Notes: a model not told the origin generated them from the sequence alone. Counted from the stretch's first letter, positions 48,653 to 57,397 are shown. The stretch is DNA of 64,000 bases from JAQBQB01 sp963757185 (GCA_963757185.1 CAVWQI010000002.1:1240001-1304000), one strand, 5' to 3'. A program made the numbers and translations.

Positions 48653-51277
48653 TCAATCCGCTCGCAGTGCTTCCACCGGATTGATCTTCGCCGCCCGCCT
48701 CGCTGGCGCATACGCCGCCGTGAGCGCTCCCCCTACGAGCACGATTGCCACAAAGACGATCGTCACCGGATCCGTGGGCCCGACCCCGTACAACATTGAC
48801 CGCAGCGCGCGCGACGCCGCGACACCGGCGACGGCCCCGACGCCTACACCTATGAGCGCCAGCGTCATCGCCTGACGCACCACGAGCCCAACGACGTCGG
48901 TCGCGGCGGCGCCGAGCGCCATCCGGACGCCGATCTCGCGCGAGCGCTGGTTCACCGAGTACGCGACGACGCTGTGCAGCCCCACGACGGCGAGCACCAG
49001 CGCAAGGCTCGCGAACGCGCCGAGCAGTGTCAGTGTGAAGCGATGCATCGACATGAAGTGCGTGAACTGCGCGTCGGCCGTCGCGGACGCTCCGACGGCG
49101 ATCAGCGGATTCGCCTCGTGAATCGCCGCTGAGATTTGCGGAAGCATTCGCTCGAGCGGCTGGTGCGAGCGAAAGAGCAGAAAAGGACGGGCGTATGCCG
49201 CGGGCATCGCCATGAAGAGTTGCGGGTGCCACGGGCGTCGTTCGTCGCCGGGCCCGCGGATGTCGCGCACGACGCCGACCACCGTCATCCATGGGGAATT
49301 GGCGAACGGACGGATGCGCGCGCCAACGGCGCCGCCGTTCGGCCAGAATCGCTTGGCGAAGCTCTCGCCGATGACGACCTCGCTGGACCCATGCCGGTCG
49401 GTGGGAGTCGGGTCGTCGGCGAATCCGCGGCCCGCGATCGTGTGCATGCCGAGCACGGAGAAGAAATCGGACGGGCCGCCGTTGAGGATGAAGCTCGACA
49501 GGCTGTCCGCGATACCGACGGTGCGCCCCTCGATCTCGATCGGGCTCGCGCCCGTGATGTAGTCCGGCGGCAGACGGTCCGCCAACGTCGCCTGCTCGAC
49601 GCCGGGAACGGCCCGCACGCGATCCAGGAGCGCGTGCAGCGCGTCGCGTTTCCCCTCCAGCGTGAACTGCTTGTCGGTGAGACGAAGGCTCACCGCGGCG
49701 AGGTGCCTCGGCTCGATCCCGAAATCCATGCGCTGCATCGCGACGAGCGTCCGGATGAGAAGCCCGGATCCGATGAGCAGGACCACCGAGAGGGCCACTT
49801 CCAACACGACCAATCCCGACCGAACGTGCCGCGCGGCGCGCGATCCGGTCGCCGTGCGCGTGCCATCCTTGAGCACCTCGGCAGAATCGCGCCGTGCGAG
49901 AAAGAGCGCCGGTGCGAGACCAAAAAGAAGCCCGGCGGCAACCGAAATCGCGAGGCTCCAGGCGAGCACCGGTCCATCGAACTTCGCGCTGTTCAGCTCC
50001 GTGGAGTTCGGTGGTTGCGCGGCGACGATCAGACGCAGCGCCAACTTGGCGACCGCGAGACTCAACGCCCCGGCGACGATTGCCAACAGAACGCTCTCCG
50101 TGAACACCTGGCGCACCAGCCGAGCCGCGCCCGCGCCCATCGCGGCGCGAACGGCGAACTCGCGTTGACGCCCCCACGCCCGAGCCAGAACGAGATTCGC
50201 TACGTTCGCGCACGCAATGAGCAAGACGAATCCGACGGCGCCGAACAGAACCTCGACGATCAACCGGTACTGGCGGCTAAGCAGGTCCACACCGCGCAAC
50301 AGACGCGGCGGATCGCTGATCGAATTCTTCGCGCGAGGAATGGAATTGAAGATCCCGACGAGTTCACGGTTCGCATCATCCACGTCATGCTGCTCGGCGA
50401 GCTTGGCGATGGTTAGCAGTTCTCGATCGTTAGCCGCCCCCGGCGGCAGCGCGGTGAATACGGCGTTGCCGTCGATGAACGGAATGCCGAACTCGGGCGG
50501 CATCACGCCGATGATCGTGTGCGGCGTTCCGTCGAGCAGAATCGTTCTGCCGAGCGCCGAGCGTGACGCGCCGAACAAGCGCTGCCACAGGCCGTCGCTC
50601 AACAGCGCGACGGGCGGCGCGTTCATGAGCGTGTCCTGCGCCGCGATGTCGCGACCGAGCGCGGGATGCGCGCCAGTGAACGCGAGTGCCCCGGGCGGAA
50701 TCGCCACGCCCCAAGCGCGCTCCGGCGACCGCGCCGTATCGCCGATCGCGTACTGCTGTTCGTCCACCATCGTGATGTCCACGACGTTTCGCGCGCGAGC
50801 GCGCCAGTCGTCGATGAACTGTCTCCGCGAGCCTGAAATCAGAGCGCCGTGCCCGGACGTCCTCTGTAGAAACACCATGCGGTGGCCGTCGGGGAAGGGC
50901 AGCGGCCGCAGAATGAGTCGATGGACGACGCTGAAGATCGCGACGTTCGCGCCGATGCCGAGCGCGAGGAGAAGCACGGCGGTCGCGGCGAACCAGGGCT
51001 GCCGCCGGAAACCGCGCAGCGCGTAGCGGACGTCGGCCGAGATTTCGTCGAGCCAGCGCGTCTCGCGTTCGTCGCGCACGGCTTCCTTGGTCTGCTCGAC
51101 TCCGCCGAACGACACGAGCGCCCGCCGTCTCGCTTCATTCGGTGTCATGCCGCGGCGGACGTTCTCCTCCGTCTCGAGCTCGAGGTGCAGCCGCAGCTCG
51201 CGGTCGAGCTCCGATTCGACATGTCGTCGGCGAAGAAGGGCGCGGAGCCATAGTGTGAGCCGAGCGAGGCCGCTCAT
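48653..51277 (-). CDS. ABC transporter permease, ADOP type, with N-terminal prefix domain
   Basis: 874 residues. The ATG overlaps the PadR stop (ATGA). Prefix domain with ESELDRELRLHLELETEENV and ARRRALVSFGGVEQTKEAV, then two MacB_PCD/FtsX halves: ATAVLLLALGIGANVAIFSV, LIACANVANLVLARAWGRQRE, GLHSVVAYSVNQRSREIGVR and the terminal PARRAAKINPVEALRAD. Same organisation as the gene at 18130. No ATPase nearby. It is downstream of the adaptor/protease operon on the same strand but is separated from it by its own PadR gene and a probable promoter. Confidence 0.92.
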   Translation of the reverse strand: MSGLARLTLWLRALLRRRHVESELDRELRLHLELETEENVRRGMTPNEARRRALVSFGGVEQTKEAVRDERETRWLDEISADVRYALRGFRRQPWFAATAVLLLALGIGANVAIFSVVHRLILRPLPFPDGHRMVFLQRTSGHGALISGSRRQFIDDWRARARNVVDITMVDEQQYAIGDTARSPERAWGVAIPPGALAFTGAHPALGRDIAAQDTLMNAPPVALLSDGLWQRLFGASRSALGRTILLDGTPHTIIGVMPPEFGIPFIDGNAVFTALPPGAANDRELLTIAKLAEQHDVDDANRELVGIFNSIPRAKNSISDPPRLLRGVDLLSRQYRLIVEVLFGAVGFVLLIACANVANLVLARAWGRQREFAVRAAMGAGAARLVRQVFTESVLLAIVAGALSLAVAKLALRLIVAAQPPNSTELNSAKFDGPVLAWSLAISVAAGLLFGLAPALFLARRDSAEVLKDGTRTATGSRAARHVRSGLVVLEVALSVVLLIGSGLLIRTLVAMQRMDFGIEPRHLAAVSLRLTDKQFTLEGKRDALHALLDRVRAVPGVEQATLADRLPPDYITGASPIEIEGRTVGIADSLSSFILNGGPSDFFSVLGMHTIAGRGFADDPTPTDRHGSSEVVIGESFAKRFWPNGGAVGARIRPFANSPWMTVVGVVRDIRGPGDERRPWHPQLFMAMPAAYARPFLLFRSHQPLERMLPQISAAIHEANPLIAVGASATADAQFTHFMSMHRFTLTLLGAFASLALVLAVVGLHSVVAYSVNQRSREIGVRMALGAAATDVVGLVVRQAMTLALIGVGVGAVAGVAASRALRSMLYGVGPTDPVTIVFVAIVLVGGALTAAYAPARRAAKINPVEALRAD

Positions 51278-51615
51278 GGAGCCACCTCTTTGGCGACGAG
51301 CACCAGCTCAACGGCGCCGACGAATCGCCGCCAATCATCCAACTCGGTCGCGAGCGCTCGGCGTCCGGCCGGCGTGAGTCGGTAGTACTTGGCCTCGCGG
51401 TTGTTCTCGGTGACGCTCCACTCGCTCGTCACGAGGCCTTTCCGCTCGAGGCGATACACGGCGGGATAGAGCGAGCCCTGTCCGATCTTCAGCGCCTCCT
51501 TGGAGAGTTGCTGGATGCGCTGGCTGATGCCCCAGCCGTGGAGGGGCGCGAGGGACAGCGCCTTGAGGACGAGGAGATCGAGCGTGCCTTGAAGGACGTC
51601 GGCCGAGGTGGCCAC
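51274..51615 (-). CDS. PadR family transcriptional regulator
   Basis: 113 residues. Winged helix: VLQGTLDLLVLKALSLAPLH, IGQGSLYPAVYRLERKGLV, then TENNREAKYYRLTPAGRRA. Typical PadR-s1 length. It is translationally coupled to the permease (ATGA). Directly upstream are two copies of a ~20-bp direct repeat that are candidates for its own binding sites. Confidence 0.92.
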   Translation of the reverse strand: MATSADVLQGTLDLLVLKALSLAPLHGWGISQRIQQLSKEALKIGQGSLYPAVYRLERKGLVTSEWSVTENNREAKYYRLTPAGRRALATELDDWRRFVGAVELVLVAKEVAP

Positions 51616-51616
51616 C

Positions 51617-51678
51617 GGGGCTCCTGTCGAACGGACAAGGAAGCTACCATCGCTCCTGTCGAATGGTCAAGGTACGTC
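51617..51678 (-). promoter_or_regulatory. duplicated ~20-bp repeat, candidate PadR operator/promoter
   Basis: GCTCCTGTCGAACGGACAAGG at about 51620 and GCTCCTGTCGAATGGTCAAGG at about 51653, differing at two positions. On the gene's strand each contains a partly palindromic core (TGTC, 5 nt, GACA in one copy) and TTGACC or TTGTCC hexamers. Position 5' of padR suggests an autoregulatory operator. This is inference from position and symmetry only. Confidence 0.45.
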
Positions 51679-51711
51679 GTTCAGGAGCCGCCAAGTCGCA
51701 AGCCGAGGCCG

Positions 51712-53823
51712 CTACAAGAAAATGTCGCCCCTCACTCGTTGCCTGACCGCCCACCACATCGCCCGTAGTAGCGAAGACCGCTGAATCTCGACCTTCGCCT
51801 CGCCTGTCGCGGTGGCGCGCCATGTACCGTCCGATCGCACGGGAACGCGGGCTTCAATTGCGCCGACGCCGACCAACCCCCGCCCGGCCGGAGATACCGC
51901 GCCGATCGTCGTGACGACGCGAGACGCCGGGTCGGCGTACGCAATGAGCTTCACCGATTGTCCCGCCCTCACTCGCGTCGCCCCCGCGCCGTCGAGCGCG
52001 ACCCGCGCCTCGAGCGAGTCCACCGTCGCGATCGTCAGAATTCTCGTTCCGAAATCCACCCGCCGCCCTGCCTGTTCCTCGACGCGCGGCGTCGTGACGA
52101 CGCCGTTCCATTGTGCGCGAAGCGTCAGCGCGTCGATCCGCGCCTGCAACCCGGCGAGTCGCGCCGATGCCGCGGCGCGGCGATCGTCGAGCTGCGCGGC
52201 GACTGCCGTCTGGTTCACCGAGCGAGCACGCGTCGTGGCAACGCTGAGCGAGTCGACCACCCGCGCCGCGGCGACCAACTCGCGCTCCAACGACCGATCG
52301 ACGATGCGCGCCACCGGTGCGCCAGCCGGAACCCGCGTTCCCTCCCGCACGAACACCTCAGCGAGGATTCCGCTGTCCGGCGCCACGAGGTCGAAGGTGC
52401 GCACGGGCGCGAGTACGAATCGGCCCGACGCCGTGAGGTTCCACGGGATCAACGCCAACACGATGCCGGCGACGAGCACGGCAACCGCGACGGCTACACC
52501 GATGCGCTTCCAACCCCATCGTCGCTTTCGCTCGGAGCGTCGCGTACGCACCGAAAGCACGATTGCGCGCCCCCATTCAGCGATCGCATGCCGAGCCAAC
52601 GCGAGAATCATCGCGAGCGCGAGCACGACTCCCAGCGCACCGAGTGCGGCGCGCGACCAGCCGACGACGAGCATTCCGATCACGGCGAAGAGCAGCGCGA
52701 TGTAGCACACGGCGAGGGTGCCGTAGATGAGAAAAACCTTCTTCTCTCGCTCGCTCACCGACGGCTCCGGCATGTCGAGACGCAGCAAATGGCGGCGCAC
52801 CCACCAACCGACGTATGCCTGCGCGCGTTGCCGGAGATTCGGGATCTCGAGCCAATCGATCAGCACGAAATAGCCGTCGAGCGGGATGAGCGGATTCATG
52901 TTGGTGAGAATCGTCGTCGCCCCGCCGATGAGCATCGCCGCAACCGCGACCTCGGCCGCGAGCGTGCCGGGTCTGGCAACTGCCCATACCAGCGCGGCCA
53001 GGCCCGCGACCACGAACTGAATCCACCCTCCAGCGGCCGTGACCCAAAGCCTGGACCGCACCTCGGGAAAGCTCCACGCGTCGTTCACATTGCAGTAGAA
53101 CGCGGGCTGGAAATACATGAGCATGAACCCCATCTCGTGCACTTCGCCGCCGAAGTACTTGCACGTGAACGCGTGACCCAGCTCGTGGATGAGGATCACG
53201 GCGAGCGCGGTGAACCAGAGTACGACGACCGCCCCGAACGTGAGGTTGGCGAACGAGTACAGTTGCGAGACAGTGTGCGAGAACTCGTCCCACCTCGTCG
53301 CGAGGACGCCGAAATATGCGACGAACAGGAGCACCGACACCGCGAGAAAGGCCGGCGTGAAGCACCAGCGAATCGCCGGCAGAACGCGGTCGAACATCGC
53401 GTCCGGGTCGCCCATCGACCAGCGCATGCGCAACAGCTCGCCCCGAAACAGCGTCGGCTGACGTCGCCGCCGTCGCTCGGCACGCAACCTCTCCAGCTCG
53501 AGCGTCGTGCGCTCGACGAGCGTTCGTTCCAATACGCCGATCGACGAGAGCTTCCGTGCAAACCCTTCGACCGTGCGCGCCGGAATGCGCGTCCCTTGTT
53601 CGGCCAAGGCGCGCGCGATCTCGTCGGGAGTGCGGCGCCCGTCGAAGCAGCGCATCACGGCGATCTCCACAGCGCCAAAGCGAAAATACTTCCGCGTCGT
53701 CGGGTCTTTCACGACGAAGCTCTTCTCGCCCTTGAACAGCTGCTCGACGATCGTGAGGTCGGGACGGAGACGCGGGAGAAATCCCGCCCCCCCGGCGTCG
53801 GCGGGAAACGCTGCGGCGGTCAC
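51712..53823 (-). CDS. PqqD-like / M50 (site-2-protease-like) / HlyD fusion membrane protein
   Basis: 703 residues, GTG start overlapping the upstream adaptor stop (GTGA). Order: PqqD-like winged-helix segment (~20-105: VEQLFKGEKSFVVKDPTTRK, YFRFGAVEIAVMRCFDGRRT, DEIARALAEQG), several membrane helices with the zinc-protease motif HELGH (His213, Glu214, His217) and NPLIPLDGYF as third ligand region, more helices, and a HlyD-type barrel-sandwich (GRFVLAPVRTFDLVAPDSGI, FVREGTRVPAGAPVARIVD, LRAQWNGVVTTPRVEEQAGR). It could bind, clip and hand over a peptide or protein for export. PqqD-like domains are leader-peptide recognition modules in RiPP systems. No characterised member of this fusion is known to me. 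Confidence 0.85.
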   Translation of the reverse strand: MTAAAFPADAGGAGFLPRLRPDLTIVEQLFKGEKSFVVKDPTTRKYFRFGAVEIAVMRCFDGRRTPDEIARALAEQGTRIPARTVEGFARKLSSIGVLERTLVERTTLELERLRAERRRRRQPTLFRGELLRMRWSMGDPDAMFDRVLPAIRWCFTPAFLAVSVLLFVAYFGVLATRWDEFSHTVSQLYSFANLTFGAVVVLWFTALAVILIHELGHAFTCKYFGGEVHEMGFMLMYFQPAFYCNVNDAWSFPEVRSRLWVTAAGGWIQFVVAGLAALVWAVARPGTLAAEVAVAAMLIGGATTILTNMNPLIPLDGYFVLIDWLEIPNLRQRAQAYVGWWVRRHLLRLDMPEPSVSEREKKVFLIYGTLAVCYIALLFAVIGMLVVGWSRAALGALGVVLALAMILALARHAIAEWGRAIVLSVRTRRSERKRRWGWKRIGVAVAVAVLVAGIVLALIPWNLTASGRFVLAPVRTFDLVAPDSGILAEVFVREGTRVPAGAPVARIVDRSLERELVAAARVVDSLSVATTRARSVNQTAVAAQLDDRRAAASARLAGLQARIDALTLRAQWNGVVTTPRVEEQAGRRVDFGTRILTIATVDSLEARVALDGAGATRVRAGQSVKLIAYADPASRVVTTIGAVSPAGRGLVGVGAIEARVPVRSDGTWRATATGEAKVEIQRSSLLRAMWWAVRQRVRGDIFL

Positions 53824-54794
53824 TGGTCGCGCCGGGCGATCCGCTCGCCGAATGACAGACCGTTCACGACCTCGACGCGCCCGTCGCCGAGATCGGCGCC
53901 GAGTGTCACCGGGCGAAGCGACGTCCCGGTGCCTTCGACGACGAGCACGAATCCGTCCGCCGCTACCGCGTCGCGCGGGATGGCCACGACGTGTCGCCGC
54001 TGCGCGCCGAGTCGAACGGTGACGCTCGCTCCGGGAATGAGCCGCGACGTCTCGGCGACGCGGAGAACGACCTCGCGGGTCCCGCTCGCCGCGTCGATCA
54101 CCGGAGCTGCGCTCGCCACGACGGCGCCCGCCGTCGCACCGTCGTCGGTCGAGACTGTCGCGTGATCGCCGACGTGGACGCTCGCCGCCACTGCTTCGGG
54201 CACGCGCACTCGTGCCATGAGCGGCGCCGTCTCGGTGACACGAAAGAGCGTATCGCCCACGTTCACGAAGCGGCCGGCACGCGCATACCGCGCGGTGACG
54301 ACGCCACTGAACGGCGCCGCGACTTTGGTAAGCTCGATGTCCCGCCGCGCCTTCCGTCGCGCCAGATCGGCCTGGCGATACTGCAGTTCGACGTTCTCGG
54401 AATCAGCGACCGTGATGCCGCCGGCCTTCGTCATCAAACGAGCGCGGACGACGGACTTGCTCAAATTGTCGAACGACGCTTCAGCCTGCGCGAGCGCGAT
54501 CTGCTGATCGGCGCTCTCCAGCAACGCCAACGGCGCGCCGCCGTTCACGTGATCGTTCAGATCCGCCAAAACCGAGTCGACGTTCCCGGCCGCTCGTGCC
54601 ACGACGACGGCATCGTGCTCCACATAGAGTTGCGCGGGCAACTGGAGCGGCGCCCGCACAGTCGTCGTGTCGACGAGAATCCCCGCCGGCGCCTGTGCCG
54701 TCGCTCCCGCGGCCGTTGCCTTTGGTTGCCGGCCGCAAGCGCCGAGTATCGCGAGGATCGCGTAGCCGGTGGACCGGATCGAACGTCGCGTCAC
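53820..54794 (-). CDS. HlyD/RND-type periplasmic adaptor lipoprotein
   Basis: 324 residues from GTG 54794, which has GGAGG 8 nt upstream and overlaps the stop of the restored upstream frame (GTGA); a TTG at 54812 is less likely. Lipoprotein signal SIRSTGYAILAILGAC. Then the adaptor plan: ARAAGNVDSVLADLNDHVNG (lipoyl half), helical hairpin (QQIALAQAEASFDNLSKSVV), second lipoyl half (TKVAAPFSGVVTARYARAGR), beta-barrel and membrane-proximal domain (VVAIPRDAVAADGFVLVV). It bridges an inner-membrane pump to an outer-membrane channel, neither of which is encoded nearby. Middle gene of the coupled three-gene unit. Confidence 0.85.
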   Translation of the reverse strand: MTRRSIRSTGYAILAILGACGRQPKATAAGATAQAPAGILVDTTTVRAPLQLPAQLYVEHDAVVVARAAGNVDSVLADLNDHVNGGAPLALLESADQQIALAQAEASFDNLSKSVVRARLMTKAGGITVADSENVELQYRQADLARRKARRDIELTKVAAPFSGVVTARYARAGRFVNVGDTLFRVTETAPLMARVRVPEAVAASVHVGDHATVSTDDGATAGAVVASAAPVIDAASGTREVVLRVAETSRLIPGASVTVRLGAQRRHVVAIPRDAVAADGFVLVVEGTGTSLRPVTLGADLGDGRVEVVNGLSFGERIARRDQ

Positions 54795-56712
54795 GACCAC
54801 AACCTCCACCAAAAAAGCCGAAGCCTACGCCAGGGCTCACGAACAACACGCCCCATCACGGACGCCGGATCCGTGAGCACGCGCGCATAGGCGACCATCC
54901 CCGGCCGAATGAGACCGGAGTCATTGGGAACGAGCGCGCGCAGCGGATACCCCGCCATGCTCGCCGACGTCGTCTCGCCGTTGGACGGTCCACCGGTCCA
55001 CCGGTCCACCGGTCCACCCCTATCACCGTCACCCGTCCCACAAACGTCCTCTGCGGATACGCATCCACTCGCAAGCGAACCTCGTCGCCGACCTTCACAC
55101 GCCCGATGTCGCGCTCGTCGACGTTGAAATCCAACTCGAGCGTATCCGTGCGGCCCACGACGATCAACTGGCTTCCCGCATCCACCCAAGAGCCCAGCCG
55201 CTCTTGTGGCCTCGGCGTCAGCACGATCCCGGCGACGGGACTGCGCACGATCGCCGCGCGAACTTGCTCGTCGAGCACACTCGCTTCGCGTCGCAGCGCG
55301 TCGGCGCGCATCCGTTGCAACCGCTCTTCCGCCGCGTCGCCGCGCGCCGACGCTGAAGCCGCCTCACGCTCGGCGCTCGCCGCATCCGATAGCGCCGCGT
55401 CGCGCGACGTCCGCTGCTCGGCGTCGCGCAATTGCACGATTGGATCGCCGCGGGCGACGCGCGCGCCTTCGCCAATGAAGACGCGTTCCACGACGCCGTC
55501 CACGAGCGGACGAATCTCGGTGCGGACGTTCGGCCGAAAAACAGGCTGGTTCGCCTCGACACGCAGCGGCCATTGAATGAGCGTCAGCGACGCGATCGCT
55601 ACCGCGGCGACCGCCGCCCACGTGAGGCGTCGCATCGCCGGCAGCGCGAGGAACGCCTCTTTCTTGGCGTGGATCGCGCCCAGTGTGTCGGCGAGCGGGA
55701 CTTGCTGATAGAGTTGCGCGTTGCGAAGGGCGACGGTCGCCTGGTTCGCGAGGATCGTCGCCAGCTCGCGCTGCCGTTCCGTCGCGAACTCCGGACGCTC
55801 GGCTTCGAAGAGCAAAATGCCGAGTACTCCCTCGTCGTCCTTGAGCGGGATGTACAATCCGCTCACGACGCCGTCCGCCTCGAGGTCGCCTTCAAATATC
55901 TGTAAAAAAAGACGCTCGGCGTCGGACCCGGCTTCAGTGCGGTCGGAGAGATAGAATGCTTCGCCGACGCCGGCCGCCCACGCACCGCGCACGGCGAGGT
56001 CTTGTAGCTCGGGATCCTCGGGGTCGAATTTTTCCACGCCTGCCAGCGCGCGGATGTCGCACTTGCCGCGCTCGTAGAGCGCGATCGCTCCGCGATCGAA
56101 TGTGATCGCGCGCATCGCGAGATTCACCACCGCGCGCATCACGCGATCGAGGTCGAGCGTCGAGCCGATCGCTCGGCTCATCTCCATCACCAGCTCGAGG
56201 TCGCCGGTGCGGTCATTCGCCGCCATGCGCTCGGCGTTTCGAAGCGCAACGCCGGCGACATCGGCGAGTCGAGTGAGCGCGACGCGCTCGCCCGGTGTGA
56301 ACGCGCCGTGAGCCGCGAGATCGCGCGCGACTCTCAACGCTCCGGATGCCGGTGACGCCGTCGGCCGAAGCGGAGCGACGATGACGGCCATTCCGTCTTC
56401 GTCTTCCATCGGTCGTTCCAGGGCGTCCACAGGTCCGCTCGCCCCCGTTATCCCTTCGGCGCCTTCACCGCTCGCGATCCAACACGTGAGCGCGCCCCCA
56501 CCGTCCCGCTCGACCCAAGCCGACACCCGATCCGCGCGCAGAATCGCGCGCGCGAAGTTCAGGGTCTTCGTCTCGATCTCGCGCGCATCGAGGCTGGCCG
56601 CGAGCTCGACCAGCGCACCGTGAATCGGATCGGAACCGTCCGAAAGCGCTGCTTGCCCCGTCGGCGTAGCCGTCAGCGTCAGGTCGGTCAGCGTCACCGG
56701 AGGGGAAGGCAA
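54791..56712 (-). CDS. GAF-GAF-HlyD membrane-fusion protein, out of frame at an octamer repeat
   Basis: As sequenced, the frame from TTG 56712 stops at 54856 (618 residues) with a spurious basic tail. Two GAF-like regions (~30-165 and ~170-330, with LELVMEMSRAIGSTLDLDRV and GLYIPLKDDEGVLGILLFEA), a membrane helix near 360-382, then a HlyD part (PLVDGVVERVFIGEGARVAR, AAIVRSPVAGIVLTPRPQER, FNVDERDIGRVKVGDEVRLR). At a perfect 4 x 8-bp repeat (54987-55018) the correct continuation (MAGYPLRALVPNDSGLIRPG, MVAYARVLTD) is in another frame, ending at 54791 as a GTGA overlap with the next gene. Three repeat copies would give the full protein. The GAF parts suggest ligand control of an export adaptor. 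Confidence 0.8.
54987..55018 (-). repeat. perfect 4 x 8-bp tandem repeat at a frameshift (candidate phase-variation tract)
   Basis: Four identical GGTCCACC units on the plus strand (GGTGGACC in the gene's sense). Because 8 is not a multiple of 3, each gain or loss changes the frame: 4 copies give the truncated form, 3 or 6 copies restore the conserved C-terminus of the HlyD protein. Confidence 0.85.
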
Positions 56713-56797
56713 AACATCGGGTCCTGACGGCCGGAGGGAGGGCCAAAGCTGGCGTTACGCGTGCTCAGCCGCAAGCAACGCTGTGCGTCGCTTTCTA

Positions 56798-56833
56798 CCA
56801 AAAACGAAGCGAGCGGGGATATCCCCGCTCGCT
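56798..56833 (-). terminator. intrinsic terminator/attenuator after the peptide genes
   Basis: A perfect 13-bp palindromic stem without a loop spacer (AGCGAGCGGGGAT paired with its complement, 56808-56833) is followed on the minus strand by TTCGTTTTTGG. It lies between the second peptide gene and the GAF-HlyD gene, so it would end most peptide transcripts and let some polymerase read through into the export operon. Confidence 0.75.
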
Positions 56834-56859
56834 CGACGCTTAAACCGTGATCCGCAGCC

Positions 56860-57006
56860 TTACGTGATACGCACCGGCGCGATTCGGTCTTCGAGCTCGC
56901 CCACCGTCAGCTCGATGGCTTCGACGTCCTTCCCCGTCTCCTTCTTCACGGCCTGCTTCTGCGCGTTCGTCAGATCGATTCGAACGATCTCTTTTTCCTT
57001 ACTCAT
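56860..57006 (-). CDS. 48-residue peptide B (paralogue of peptide A), unknown function
   Basis: ATG 57006 with AGGTGG 5 nt upstream; stop TAA at 56860. It reads MSKEKEIVRIDLTNAQKQAV, then KKETGKDVEAIELTVGELED, ending RIAPVRIT. 38 of 48 residues are identical to peptide A and half of the differences fall in the last six positions. It is highly charged, with no cysteine, no signal peptide and no Gly-Gly motif. Its conserved leader-like body, variable tail, duplication and position before a PqqD-like/protease/adaptor operon suggest a secreted or processed peptide (RiPP-like), but a small structural or regulatory protein is also possible. Confidence 0.75.
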   Translation of the reverse strand: MSKEKEIVRIDLTNAQKQAVKKETGKDVEAIELTVGELEDRIAPVRIT

Positions 57007-57099
57007 GTCGCCACCTTCATATGGAAGTCTTGGAAATGACCGCGTGCGTCAGCGAGTGAGACGGCCTACTTTGGGCGACTTAAAGCCCGTTTCGCAGCT

Positions 57100-57246
57100 T
57101 TACCAGACCTTCAGCGGCGTGATTCGGTCCTCGAGCTCGGCGACGGTCAACTCGATCGCCTCTGCGTCCTTCCCGGTTTCCTTCTTCACGATCTGCTTCT
57201 GCACGTTCGTCAGGTCGATTCGGACGATGTCCTTTTCCTTGCTCAT
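57100..57246 (-). CDS. 48-residue peptide A, unknown function
   Basis: ATG 57246 with AAGAGG 4 nt upstream; stop TAA at 57100. It reads MSKEKDIVRIDLTNVQKQIV, then KKETGKDAEAIELTVAELED, ending RITPLKVW. Same length as peptide B, no indels; the duplication also covers part of the 3' flank (TAA followed by GCTGCG in both). Conservation at protein level between the copies, with changes mostly conservative, shows that both are real genes. The 93-bp gap between them has no strong terminator, so they are probably co-transcribed. Confidence 0.75.
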   Translation of the reverse strand: MSKEKDIVRIDLTNVQKQIVKKETGKDAEAIELTVAELEDRITPLKVW

Positions 57247-57397
57247 ATGGCCTCTTCTAGATGGAGGGCGGGGGCCGGACTGGTCACGGGAACGGACGGG
57301 ATGGTACTTCCGGTCCGTGAATGGGGCGTGAATCTTCTTGAGGCGATCGTGAAATACGGTCGCGCTCGCCCGTCGTCTCCGACCTTGGAGCCAGCCC
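57247..57397. promoter_or_regulatory. divergent region between peptide genes and BTAD-ATPase regulator
   Basis: About 150 bp that must hold the promoter of the peptide/adaptor block (leftward) and of the regulator (rightward). The shared location suggests that the regulator may control the peptides. No clear -35/-10 or palindrome was identified. Confidence 0.4.

Noticed and set aside
48653..51615. The PadR-permease pair as the export pump of the peptide system
   Set aside because: It has no ATPase, has its own regulator and probable promoter, and the same PadR-permease pairing occurs elsewhere in the window (17756-20808) without peptides. Proximity alone is not enough.
51958..54165. A long open frame on the plus strand opposite the M50-HlyD and adaptor genes
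   Set aside because: Arg/Glu/Asp/His-biased nonsense composition typical of antisense frames in GC-rich DNA; the minus strand carries clear domains and coupled starts. The same applies to other long antisense frames (for example at 6791-8419, 11325-13031 and 57488-59032).
54856..55020. The basic Arg-rich tail of the GAF-HlyD frame as a genuine C-terminus
   Set aside because: The alternative frame carries the conserved HlyD C-terminal strands and ends in a 4-nt overlap with the next gene; the Arg-rich tail is an out-of-frame reading.
56860..57246. Lanthipeptide or double-glycine bacteriocin precursors
   Set aside because: The peptides have no Cys, no Ser/Thr-rich core and no Gly-Gly cleavage site, and no LanM, YcaO, radical SAM or C39-peptidase transporter gene is in the window.
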